A stretch of 8,289 nucleotides of DNA from Palsa-504 sp050698755 (GCA_050698755.1 JBOHCK010000276.1:1-8289); one strand, 5' to 3'. Positions 1 through 6,324 are shown, counted from the stretch's first letter. The notes: generated by a model not told the origin, from the sequence alone. Program-made: numbers and translations.

Positions 1-171
1 CTAGCTGGTCCCTCCGAATCAGAGGCGGCGAGGTCGTCATCCCGGTTGCCGGCAGTCACGAGCCAGCCTTCCGGCTTCTCCATGACCGAGCCAGGAGCCT
101 ACGGGCGCCATGCCCGCCAAGAGATAGGCAGTGAGCCCGTCGGCACCGACGAGGCAGCAGGAGGCCCAGCC

Positions 172-699
172 TTGAAATCTCGAGTGCTCGGTCTCCTGCA
201 CCGCAAGCCGTGGTTTCCCCTGGCCCTGGGAGCGTTGCTCCTGGGGATCGGTGCCATCATCGATCACTGGCACTTCACGCCCGTGCCTGTCGGGTACCTC
301 ACGCCCGCGCAGTTCTGGGGGGAATGCCAGGCCGTCCACAGCCTCATGCCGAGTGTCGGCAGGACCGGCAAGTGCATGCAAGCACGGGACCTCACCAACC
401 TTGCGCAAGGTGCCCTGATCATCGGAAGCCTGATCATCGCCGGCGGCGTGTTGTGGTTGGTGGTCAGGCGTTCCCAGCGCAAGTCGGCAAGCATCTCCTT
501 AGTTGGGCCCCCGGGGACGTTGGCCACGACCCAGTTTCCGGCGTCTTGGATAGTGCCGGCAGCGTCAGAATCCGCAAGGAGCAAGCGGCGCTGCGTAACC
601 TGCTGGCGGGAACCGGGAGGTGGCGGCGGGCGCGCTGTGCGGGCACGAGTACCCGATGGGATTCCGGTAGCAGCGCACGTGAATACAGGCGAAACATGA
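172..699 (+). CDS. Small two-helix membrane protein of unknown function
   Basis: I do not recognise a named family. The chosen start is TTG at 172, because GGAGG lies at 160-164 with seven bases between, and the product then opens with basic residues (MKSRVLGLLHRKPW) just before a membrane helix. Longer versions from 46 (TTG) or 82 (ATG) stay in frame but lack a good ribosome site. With the 172 start (176 residues), helix 1 covers about residues 14-32 (FPLALGALLLGIGAIIDHW) and helix 2 about 79-97 (ALIIGSLIIAGGVLWLVV). Between them is a loop of about 45 residues with two cysteines (in GECQ and GKCMQ), probably outside the cell if the basic ends are inside. The segment after RRSQRK is rich in Gly, Arg and Ala and looks unlike a conserved domain, so the original 3' end may have been altered. 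What follows is a decayed gene, which fits a degenerating region. Existence is likely; function is unknown. Confidence 0.5.
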   Translation: MKSRVLGLLHRKPWFPLALGALLLGIGAIIDHWHFTPVPVGYLTPAQFWGECQAVHSLMPSVGRTGKCMQARDLTNLAQGALIIGSLIIAGGVLWLVVRRSQRKSASISLVGPPGTLATTQFPASWIVPAASESARSKRRCVTCWREPGGGGGRAVRARVPDGIPVAAHVNTGET

Positions 700-985
700 T
701 CGGTGCGGCAGGACATCTCGACCCTCAAAGGCGATCTCCGCCAAGTAAGCACAGATAGGCTGCCCGCCCTGCCCGGGAGCTAGCGCCGCCACGGCCACGG
801 CCAGGGCCAGGGCCAAGGCCAGGGCCAGGGCCAGCCTGCAGCAGGCGACGGCAAACGCCAACGGCTACATCGCCCAGGCCAACGCTATCGACGCTGAGGC
901 CTACTCCATCGCAGGCAACCTCGCGACCGGGAGCTGCAGTGGTGAGGGCCGAGCAGCCAAATTCTCGATATTCCCGATCAAATGA
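700..985 (+). pseudogene. Decayed tail of an alanine-rich, coiled-coil-like gene
   Basis: Two neighbouring reading frames look like parts of one former gene. From 700 to 780, in the frame of base 700, the text reads VRQDISTLKGDLRQVSTD, with the heptad-like spacing typical of coiled-coil proteins, and stops at TAG 781-783. From about 749 to 985, in the frame of base 749, it continues as alternating Ala-X residues (ATATARARAKARARA) encoded by a GGCCAG repeat, then LQQATANANGYIAQANAID and AYSIAGNLATGSCSG, ending at TGA 983-985. Joining them needs one shift between about 749 and 780. Codons after 842 are strongly G/C at the third position. Actinomycetes have many extracellular or membrane-linked proteins with such Asp/Leu/Ala repeats, but I cannot name one. 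No start codon with a ribosome site was found, so the 5' end is missing or unclear. It may once have been linked to the membrane-protein gene just upstream. Confidence 0.4.
793..834 (+). repeat. Seven-unit GGCCAG hexamer repeat
   Basis: Seven consecutive hexamers: GGCCAC, GGCCAG, GGCCAG, GGCCAA and three more GGCCAG. In the frame of the decayed gene around it, each unit codes for Ala plus Arg, Lys or Thr. A repeat of this kind is prone to replication slippage, although whole-unit changes would keep the frame. Confidence 0.85.
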
Positions 986-1019
986 CTTGGCGGGAGGCAT
1001 CCCAGGCCGGTGGCGCGTG

Positions 1020-1216
1020 CAGGGAATCGAGTTCCGGGCAGCGGCCGAAGCTGGCACGGAGCCGCTCCTGGTCTGTGGCGTCGAGCCGGTCGGGGTGCTC
1101 GGTGAGCCAGCTGACGAAAGCGCGGACCGACGGCGGGGAGGCACGGGCCCATAGGTGAAGCCGGTGCACGTAGTCACGGACGTTGGCGTTACTGCCGGTG
1201 TAGCCGCGGCTCCAGC
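1020..1216 (-). pseudogene. ISL3-family transposase remnant, downstream part
   Basis: Read on the minus strand, the frame gives WSRGYTGSNANVRDYVHRLH followed by SPPSVRAFVSWLTEHPDRLD and ATDQERLRASFGRCPELDSL. The order GYTGS-x-VRxY, then SPPxVxxWLxxHPDRLD, then a basic helix ending in CPELD, is one I recognise from the middle-to-C-terminal part of actinobacterial ISL3-family transposases. After CPELDSL (base 1020) the similarity ends and a stop follows near 978. The expected C-terminal region is therefore missing. Upstream in transcription, the fragment is interrupted at 1216 by the IS1380-family element, and the frame resumes beyond that element at 2926. The fragment cannot make an active transposase. 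It dates an older insertion layer than the IS1380 element. Confidence 0.6.
1212..1216. repeat. Target-site duplication, left copy (CCAGC)
   Basis: CCAGC lies directly before the left terminal repeat of the IS1380-family element. The same five bases follow the right terminal repeat at 2926-2930. Duplications of four to five bases are normal for this family. Confidence 0.8.
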
Positions 1217-1242
1217 CCCCGACCTTTCACCGGGGTTGACGG
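1217..1242. repeat. Left terminal inverted repeat of the IS1380-family element
   Basis: Aligned with the reverse complement of 2901-2925, most positions match, including the run TTTCACCGGGGT. The outermost bases are CC on both sides. The left copy has one additional T before GACGG. Confidence 0.8.
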
Positions 1243-1275
1243 CACGCCGGCCGTGGCGGCGGTTTAAACAAGGCG

Positions 1276-1342
1276 AGGTGCACCTGACCGGCAAGAATGC
1301 GACTTCTCTAGGATCGCGATCTTGCTGAGGCGGGTGCACCTG
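1276..1342 (+). promoter_or_regulatory. Repeated GGTGCACCTG motif before the IS1380 transposase
   Basis: GGTGCACCTG occurs at 1277-1286 and again at 1333-1342, the second copy ending five bases before the GTG start. The first copy sits in the perfect palindrome AGGTGCACCT (1276-1285). Another perfect palindrome, GATCGCGATC, lies at 1312-1321. These could be operator sites or transposase-binding sites inside the element, or RNA structure limiting translation. The repeats are seen directly; the role is inference. Confidence 0.4.
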
Positions 1343-1346
1343 TTCG

Positions 1347-2756
1347 GTGCAGAGTACTTCGTGGGCCAGCAGGCTGGAGTTCACCGGCGATGACGACCGG
1401 CTGATCGGGTATGCCGGCGCCCTGCCGCTGCGGCTGCTGGCCGAGCGGACCGGGCTGCGGGCGGGGCTGCCGGCCGCGATGCGGCGGCGGGGATTCGACC
1501 CGGTGTATGACCGGGGCCAGGTGTTCATCGATCTGGCGCTGACGCTGATCCTGGGGGGTGAGGCCATCAGCGACTTCCAGGGCCTGCGGCACCTGGCTCC
1601 GGTCATCGGGCCGGTAGCCTCAACGCCCACGGTGTGGCGGGCGCTGTCCGAGGCCGGGGAGTTGCAACTGGCCCGGGTCAACACGGCGGTCACCGGGTTC
1701 CGCCGGTACTGGTGGGACATGCTGGCCAGCAGGCCGGAAGGGTTCCCGTGGCTGCGGGTCGCCGGACGGGAACTGACCGGGATCACCGTGGCCGACCTGG
1801 ACGCATCGATCGTGTCCGCCGCGCCGGAGAAGGAGAATGCGCAGGCCACCTATAAGGGCGGCATAGGGTTCTGCCCGAACCTGGCGACCTGTGACAACAC
1901 CGATGACGTGCTGGCCATCGACCCGCGGCCGGGCGGTGCCACGTCCAACTGCGCGGCTGACAACATCGCCTTGCTGGACCTGGCGGTCTCCCGCCTGCCC
2001 GGACCGTACCGGCGCCGGATGCTGGTCCGCCTGGACGGGGCCGGGTTCTCTCACGACCTGCTGGGGCACATCGCGTCCGGCGGTGGGGTACGGGGGCGTA
2101 CCTGGGAGTTCTCCGTGGGCTGGTCCTGCACCGGCAAGGAGATGGACGCCATCGAACAGGTGCCTGAGGCTGCCTGGGCCGCCGGGATCGGCCAGGACGG
2201 CGAGCTCGCGGAGGACACGTTCGTGGCGGACCTGACCGGCCTGCTTGACCTGGGCGTCTGGCAGGAGAAGATCCCCGGCCTGCGGATCATCGTCCGGGAC
2301 GAGCCGCTGCACCCCCGCTACCGCAAACGGGCCACCGAACGGGAAAAGAAGCCCGGCCGCCGCTACCAGCTCATCGCCACCAGCACCCAGGGCGGGCAGG
2401 TCGCCTGGCTGGACGCCCGCCACCGCTCCCATGTCCATGTGGAAAACGACGTCAAGCAGGCCAAGGACCTCGGCCTGAACCGGTGGCCATCCCGGCACTG
2501 GGCCATCAACGTGGCCTGGACCCAGATCGTGGCCCTGGCCGCGAACCTGCTGGCCTGCCTCCGCCACCTGGCATTACCCGCCGGCGAGCTACGCGGTGCG
2601 GCCCCCAGGCTACTGCGCTACCGGCTCTTCCACCTGCCCGCCCGCCTGACCCGGGGCCAGCGCAAACGATGGCTCCACCTCCGCGCCGACTGGCCCTGGA
2701 CCAGCGACCTGATCAGCGCCTGGCAGGCGGTCAAGGCCCTGCCAGCACCGGCCTGA
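1347..2756 (+). CDS. IS1380-family DDE transposase
   Basis: The 469-residue product cuts and joins the ends of the surrounding element in a metal-dependent DDE reaction. The likely catalytic residues are D152 in VADLDASIV, D230 in VRLDGAGFS and E366 in HVHVENDVKQAKDLG. The long spacing between the second D and the E is expected in the IS4/IS1380 type, where an extra insertion lies between them. The C-terminal block RWPSRHWAINVAWTQIVALA is also characteristic. The start is GTG at 1347; the opening MQSTSWASRLEF resembles that of related transposases, and no clear Shine-Dalgarno site precedes it, as is common for weakly translated transposases. The length is normal for the family (roughly 430-480 residues) and there are no internal stops. 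The gene fills its element and is transcribed toward the NACHT gene. Confidence 0.92.
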   Translation: MQSTSWASRLEFTGDDDRLIGYAGALPLRLLAERTGLRAGLPAAMRRRGFDPVYDRGQVFIDLALTLILGGEAISDFQGLRHLAPVIGPVASTPTVWRALSEAGELQLARVNTAVTGFRRYWWDMLASRPEGFPWLRVAGRELTGITVADLDASIVSAAPEKENAQATYKGGIGFCPNLATCDNTDDVLAIDPRPGGATSNCAADNIALLDLAVSRLPGPYRRRMLVRLDGAGFSHDLLGHIASGGGVRGRTWEFSVGWSCTGKEMDAIEQVPEAAWAAGIGQDGELAEDTFVADLTGLLDLGVWQEKIPGLRIIVRDEPLHPRYRKRATEREKKPGRRYQLIATSTQGGQVAWLDARHRSHVHVENDVKQAKDLGLNRWPSRHWAINVAWTQIVALAANLLACLRHLALPAGELRGAAPRLLRYRLFHLPARLTRGQRKRWLHLRADWPWTSDLISAWQAVKALPAPA

Positions 2757-2900
2757 CCAGCCCGCCGACGACCCGACGACCAGGAAAAGACCCGGCCGGA
2801 CCGTGGAAACCGGCGCACCGGCGCGACAGCCGGACCCCGAACCTGCCCACGAACGGGACAACATGATCAAAAAGCCGGAACCGAGATCAAGGAGAGGAGC

Positions 2901-2925
2901 CCGTCACCCCGGTGAAAAATCCAGG
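2901..2925. repeat. Right terminal inverted repeat of the IS1380-family element
   Basis: Reads CCGTCACCCCGGTGAAAAAT then CCAGG, the inverted partner of 1217-1242. It is followed immediately by the second CCAGC. Confidence 0.8.
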
Positions 2926-2930
2926 CCAGC
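2926..2930. repeat. Target-site duplication, right copy (CCAGC)
   Basis: Identical to 1212-1216 and directly adjacent to the right end of the IS1380-family element. Deleting 1217-2930 reconstructs the pre-insertion DNA. Confidence 0.8.
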
Positions 2931-3009
2931 CCTTCCTCGAGACCTCATTTTTCTGACCACGCGCGCAGGTCGGCACCGGAATGAGCGGCGGTGGTCTTGC
3001 CTTGACCTG
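2926..3009 (-). pseudogene. ISL3-family transposase remnant, upstream part
   Basis: When the IS1380 element and one CCAGC are removed, the minus-strand frame of the remnant at 1020-1216 continues without a stop into this stretch. The join reads NEVSRKGWSRGYTGSNANVR, which fits the helix that precedes the GYTGS motif in ISL3 transposases. Further upstream the text KARPPPLIPV resembles the basic, proline-containing linker found before that helix. Beyond about 3009 I see no further similarity. The N-terminal zinc-finger and most of the catalytic region are absent, so this is a short internal slice of the old gene. The join is directly visible; the family assignment of this half rests mainly on continuity with the other half. 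Confidence 0.45.
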
Positions 3010-3030
3010 AGGGCTTGCGTGTCGCGCGTT

Positions 3031-3049
3031 AATGTCATTTGATGGCATT
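3031..3049. promoter_or_regulatory. Dyad upstream of the NACHT gene, possible operator
   Basis: AATGTCAT, a TTG spacer and ATGGCATT form an inverted repeat with seven of eight pairs matching, ending 50 bases before the likely ATG at 3100. A TTGACC at 3002-3007 could be a -35 box, but no good -10 box is found at normal spacing. It may be a protein-binding site or a small hairpin in the leader. Weak evidence. Confidence 0.3.
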
Positions 3050-3099
3050 CTCTCTGTGTTTGCCAGCCGATGTGTCCTCCTGCCGCCCTGGAGCCGATG

Positions 3100-3453
3100 A
3101 TGCGCCGATCACTTAGTTACGCGGATGCCGCCAGGATGCTGGGACGGAGCGAGAGCCCGCTGGTCATGTTCCTGGACCGGGTTGCCGTCGCTGGCGGATT
3201 GCTTATTCCTGGCATAAACCTGATCATCGTCTGCAAAGAAATCGTCCAGTTTGGCGAGGAGGTTCTGGCTAGTTTGACGGAACGGTTGCGAGGGCTGGAT
3301 CGGATGAGCCGGACAGAGCGACTCCGCGCAGCGCACGCGGTTATCGTGCTCACTGCCTACTTCGACACGCTTGAGGAGATTCTGGATGGATTGCCATCGG
3401 AGCACAGGCTGAGGATCGCCAGGAGCGAGCAGGCTGTCTCTGGCCGGCAGTGA
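3100..3453 (+). CDS. N-terminal helical domain of the split NACHT protein
   Basis: This frame makes the first 111 residues of what should be one NACHT protein, plus seven out-of-frame residues before TGA 3451-3453. I chose ATG 3100 because GGAG at 3090-3093 is well spaced and the resulting opening, MRRSLSYADAARMLG, matches how related actinobacterial NACHT proteins begin; ATG 3097 and 3070 are alternatives. The domain is mostly helical, with a hydrophobic stretch around residues 26-46 (AGGLLIPGINLIIV) and a conserved-looking segment DRMSRTERLRAAHAVIVLTA (about 73-92). It resembles the NACHT N-terminal helical (NNH) domains described for bacterial STAND proteins, which lie where effector domains usually sit. 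Made alone it would be a 118-residue orphan domain. At bases 3430-3436 (CAGGCTG), dropping one G converts the text from SEQAVSGRQ-stop to SEQLSLAGSDQGD, which joins the downstream NACHT frame. Confidence 0.75.
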   Translation: MRRSLSYADAARMLGRSESPLVMFLDRVAVAGGLLIPGINLIIVCKEIVQFGEEVLASLTERLRGLDRMSRTERLRAAHAVIVLTAYFDTLEEILDGLPSEHRLRIARSEQAVSGRQ

Positions 3454-3499
3454 CCAGGGCGATGCGGGCTGGCGGGGCATCACGGCGGCGCTGAGCAGC

Positions 3500-6187
3500 T
3501 TGGATCCCGTGGCGCCAGTTCCGGTCCGGTCTTATGAGGTGATGCTGGGGAATCTGGAAGAGTTCTACAGTCATTTGTCCGCTAATGTGGCTGGTTTTAT
3601 CGCGAGCGTTACTATGTGGGATCAGCTTCCAGAAGCGCAGCGTGCCAGTTTCGATGAGACACTGCACCAGTCGGCGCCGCGTCTGGCGGTCGGCAGATAC
3701 GAGGAATTGTTCCGCCAACTGGTGGCAGACTTTCCAGAGTTCAGTGTCTGGTCCAGCATGTCCGATCATCAGGCTACCCGGGCTGAGCTGCGCAACGGCC
3801 TCGCCGGCCTGCAGACCGTACTTGAATCAATGGCAAGCGGGCGGATTCCCGATCAGCGCCGGGATGCCTTGGCACGCGCTCACCGCTCTACTCTGCTCAA
3901 GCCGATCGCCCCGGCTGGAGAAGTACCCGCGGATCTGCGGATACCGGCGCTTGGCGAAGGATACATCGACCATCGGATCCGCGTCGCAGAAGTCGGGCCG
4001 TCGTCAGAGCCAGGGCGGGAATCCTGGTGGGATCAGGTGGCGGTGCGCAGCGATGCGTGCAGTTTCTTCGCCGGCTACCTGACTTCACCCATGGCCCAGG
4101 AGGCACCTCTCGTGGTGCTAGGCCAGCCCGGGTCAGGCAAGTCCGTCCTGACCCGGATTCTCGCCGCCCGCCTTCCGGCCAGCGACTTCCTGCCTGTGCG
4201 GGTCGAGTTGCGCCAGGTCGCGGCGGAGTCCGATCTGCAGGAGCAGATTGAGTTCGCGGTCCGGAAGGCCACCGGTGAAACGCTGTCCTGGCCGCGGCTC
4301 GTAGAGTCCGGCGATGGGGTGCTGCCGGTCGTCATGCTCGACGGGTTCGACGAGCTGCTGCAAGCCACCGGAGTCGCCCAGACCGACTTCCTAGTGCGTG
4401 TCATGGCGTTCCAGGAACGGGAAGCTGACCAGGGGCGCCCGCTTGCGGTCATCGTCACCAGCCGCACCGCCGTCACTGACCGGGCCCGCATCCCTTCGGG
4501 CACGGTGGCGGTCCGGCTGGAGCCCTTCGACGACGGGCAGGTCGCTGCATGGCTGGAGGTGTGGTGGCGCTCCAACGCAGAAGTGCTAGCTGAGCGCAGG
4601 CTCCGGCCGCTGCCCGCCGAGATGGCTCTGCTGCACCGAGAGCTAGCCGAGCAGCCGTTGCTGCTGCTCATGCTGGCGCTGTATGACGCCGACACCAACG
4701 CCCTGCAGAGCCGGTCCGCCGAGCTGGGAAGCACCGAACTGTACGGGCAGCTGCTCAGGGAATTCGCGCGCCGCGAGATCCGCAAGCATGCTGGCGCGCT
4801 TGCCGACCTGGAACTTGAGCAGGAAGTCGACGCCGAGCTGCTCCGGCTGTCGGTGGTCGCGTTCGCGATGTTCAACCGGCGCAGCCAGTGGGTCTCGGAA
4901 AGCGATCTGGATGTTGACCTGTCACTGCTGCTGGCTGCACCCCAGGCCATGTATAAGGCGGCGGGTTTCCGCGCGCAGCTCACCGCAGCCCAGCTTGCGG
5001 TCGGACGGTTCTTCTTCGTCCACGAGTCACAGGCGACCCAAGATGACCGACGGCTGCAGACCTATGAGTTCCTGCACGCGACCTTCGGTGAGTTCCTCGT
5101 CGCGCAGCTCGTGATCCAGATCCTCACTGACATGCTCGCCCGGGAGGAACTGGCCACACGGTCCCCCTTCACCAGTACCGACGACGGGCTGCTGCACGCC
5201 GTACTGTCCTTCGCCGCGCTCACAGCGCGCGCTCCGGTCATCGCCTTCCTGGGAGACCTGCTCGACCAGATGAGTGCCGAACGCCGCCAGGTTCTGGCCA
5301 GCCTGCTGCTGCGACTGCACGCCCGGGCCCTGTACCCGCGCACCGAATCCGGTTACAGCAGTTATGAGCCGCTCCCGCTGACAGTGACCGCCCGGCACGC
5401 TGCGTGGAGCACGAACCTGGCCGTCCTGGCGGTCCTCGCCGCAGGAGAGATCACCGCGTCCCAGCTGTTCCCCGGTGAGCCAGACTCAGCGGTAGCATGG
5501 CGCAACCAGGCCATGATGTGGCGATCCCAGCTGTCCAATGATGAATGGCTCGGGCTGCACGAGACAGTCGCGCTCAGCAGAGTATGGAACGGTCAGCGCC
5601 GCGACGTGCGGCTCTGGCGCAGTGACGGCACATTCGCTGCCCCGGACCCGGACATTTACTGGACTTACAATATCCCGCCCGGACATCCCGACAGGAGGGG
5701 AATCTTCTCCTGGGTGGGCCACAGCCCGCGGCTGATCCAGCGCAAGTCAAACTTCACATGCGGTAAATCTGATGACGTCATGAATCATGCCCTGTTCGCA
5801 TTGGGCACGTCCCTTCCCGCGATAGCAAATGTTTTCGTCACCCTGGATGAGTCGCGGCCGGTGTCGGCAACGCACGCGCTTCTTGCCGCACTCGTAGCGC
5901 CTTACCAGAAGAAATGGAACACAGATTCAGTGTACGACGATCTGGTCCGCGTAGCGCACGAGATCTCAAGAATACGGGAGAACGAGCAAGAATTTATTTC
6001 CAGCTCGGATAATGATGATAATGCGTATCTCAAAACAGCGCTAGCCGTCCTGATATCGGCCGTTGAGCAAGGCGCAGCTCCCCCAGCGCAGCTCAAAGCA
6101 CTTATTGTGAGCGCCAAGGATAACCCGCAGGATGATCAGCTAAGCGCCCTCTTCGCACGTGCAGCAGGCATATGTCCCGACCTCTGA
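3500..6187 (+). CDS. NACHT-family STAND NTPase, candidate antiphage protein
   Basis: In the 895-residue reading from TTG 3500, residues 1-170 continue the helical N-terminal domain (EEFYSHLSANVAGF, RYEELFRQLVADFPE, SDHQATRAEL). The NACHT core follows: Walker A GQPGSGKS (208-215), Walker B VVMLDGFDELL (277-287) with the acidic pair typical of NACHT, sensor-like VIVTSRT (317-323), the RLEPFDDGQVAAWL helix (339-352), EQPLLLLMLALYDAD (384-398) and the winged-helix motif YEFLHATFGEFLVAQLV (522-538). Residues 540-895 form a long C-terminal part without recognisable repeats, presumably the sensor. Such proteins bind a trigger, oligomerise with ATP and release an effector activity; bacterial NACHT proteins include antiphage systems. 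TTG 3500 lacks a ribosome site, and the frame is open from 3413, so the true gene starts at 3100 and is split by a one-base shift near 3433 (repaired length 1028). The 3' end (about 5755-6050) is more AT-rich. No partner gene follows. NACHT identity is sure; the trigger is unknown. Confidence 0.9.
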   Translation: MDPVAPVPVRSYEVMLGNLEEFYSHLSANVAGFIASVTMWDQLPEAQRASFDETLHQSAPRLAVGRYEELFRQLVADFPEFSVWSSMSDHQATRAELRNGLAGLQTVLESMASGRIPDQRRDALARAHRSTLLKPIAPAGEVPADLRIPALGEGYIDHRIRVAEVGPSSEPGRESWWDQVAVRSDACSFFAGYLTSPMAQEAPLVVLGQPGSGKSVLTRILAARLPASDFLPVRVELRQVAAESDLQEQIEFAVRKATGETLSWPRLVESGDGVLPVVMLDGFDELLQATGVAQTDFLVRVMAFQEREADQGRPLAVIVTSRTAVTDRARIPSGTVAVRLEPFDDGQVAAWLEVWWRSNAEVLAERRLRPLPAEMALLHRELAEQPLLLLMLALYDADTNALQSRSAELGSTELYGQLLREFARREIRKHAGALADLELEQEVDAELLRLSVVAFAMFNRRSQWVSESDLDVDLSLLLAAPQAMYKAAGFRAQLTAAQLAVGRFFFVHESQATQDDRRLQTYEFLHATFGEFLVAQLVIQILTDMLAREELATRSPFTSTDDGLLHAVLSFAALTARAPVIAFLGDLLDQMSAERRQVLASLLLRLHARALYPRTESGYSSYEPLPLTVTARHAAWSTNLAVLAVLAAGEITASQLFPGEPDSAVAWRNQAMMWRSQLSNDEWLGLHETVALSRVWNGQRRDVRLWRSDGTFAAPDPDIYWTYNIPPGHPDRRGIFSWVGHSPRLIQRKSNFTCGKSDDVMNHALFALGTSLPAIANVFVTLDESRPVSATHALLAALVAPYQKKWNTDSVYDDLVRVAHEISRIRENEQEFISSSDNDDNAYLKTALAVLISAVEQGAAPPAQLKALIVSAKDNPQDDQLSALFARAAGICPDL

Positions 6188-6259
6188 CCAGAGACGCCTG
6201 GCGCAGCCGACTCCCACAAAGCAGCCGCCCAGGAAGTCAGCCCGGCAGTTGCGACCCGC

Positions 6260-6324
6260 ATTAAGTAATGTCACTACCTAGGCGGCTCTTCGGCTTGCCG
6301 AAGAGCCGCCTAGTGTGTCTTAAT
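6260..6324. terminator. Long hairpin after the NACHT gene, probable terminator
   Basis: CTAGGCGGCTCTTCGG (6278-6293) pairs perfectly with CCGAAGAGCCGCCTAG (6298-6313) across a CTTG loop. Outer arms ATTAAG (6260-6265) and CTTAAT (6319-6324) also pair. It lies 72 bases after the NACHT stop and before the IS630 gene. There is no solid T-run after the stem, only TGTGTCTTAATT, so termination would rely on the strong stem. The symmetry could also suit the end of a mobile element. Confidence 0.65.

Larger units (their letters stand above)
1217..2925 (+). mobile_element. Complete IS1380-family insertion sequence
   Basis: A 1709-bp element with one transposase gene. Its left end (1217-1242) and the reverse complement of its right end (2901-2925) share the block TTTCACCGGGGT, then GACGG after a one-base gap, and start with CC. 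The 5-bp repeat CCAGC flanks it exactly. Length, single-gene layout and duplication size fit the IS1380 family. Intact ends, an unbroken transposase and a perfect target duplication suggest a fairly recent insertion that could still be active. It sits inside an ISL3-like transposase remnant. Its right end lies 174 bp before the likely start of the NACHT gene, so an outward promoter from the element could affect that gene, although none is evident. Confidence 0.88.

Noticed and set aside
1..171. Possible N-terminal extension or a gene at the left edge
   Set aside because: The open frame from 46 has no ribosome site and its text shows no protein feature. No other support was found.
793..834. 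GGCCAG repeats as a CRISPR array or iteron origin
   Set aside because: The units are six bases with no spacers, no palindrome suited to CRISPR, and lie in an open frame; no replication gene is nearby.
725..1849. A 374-codon open frame on the minus strand
   Set aside because: It runs across the repeat, the ISL3 remnant, the IS1380 left end and the 5' part of the IS1380 transposase. The text is Ser/Arg/Pro-rich with no domain, as expected from antisense frames in GC-rich DNA.
1620..2567. A 315-codon minus-strand frame inside the IS1380 transposase
   Set aside because: It mirrors the codon bias of the transposase on the other strand, and shows no motif of its own.
3410..3453. Programmed frameshifting in the NACHT gene
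   Set aside because: No slippery heptamer, no rare or stop codon at the shift point and no obvious downstream hairpin. A simple indel or base error is more likely.
4075..4983. A 302-codon minus-strand frame opposite the NACHT core
   Set aside because: The product is a Ser/Arg/Thr-rich string without any fold signal. The sense strand holds clear Walker motifs.
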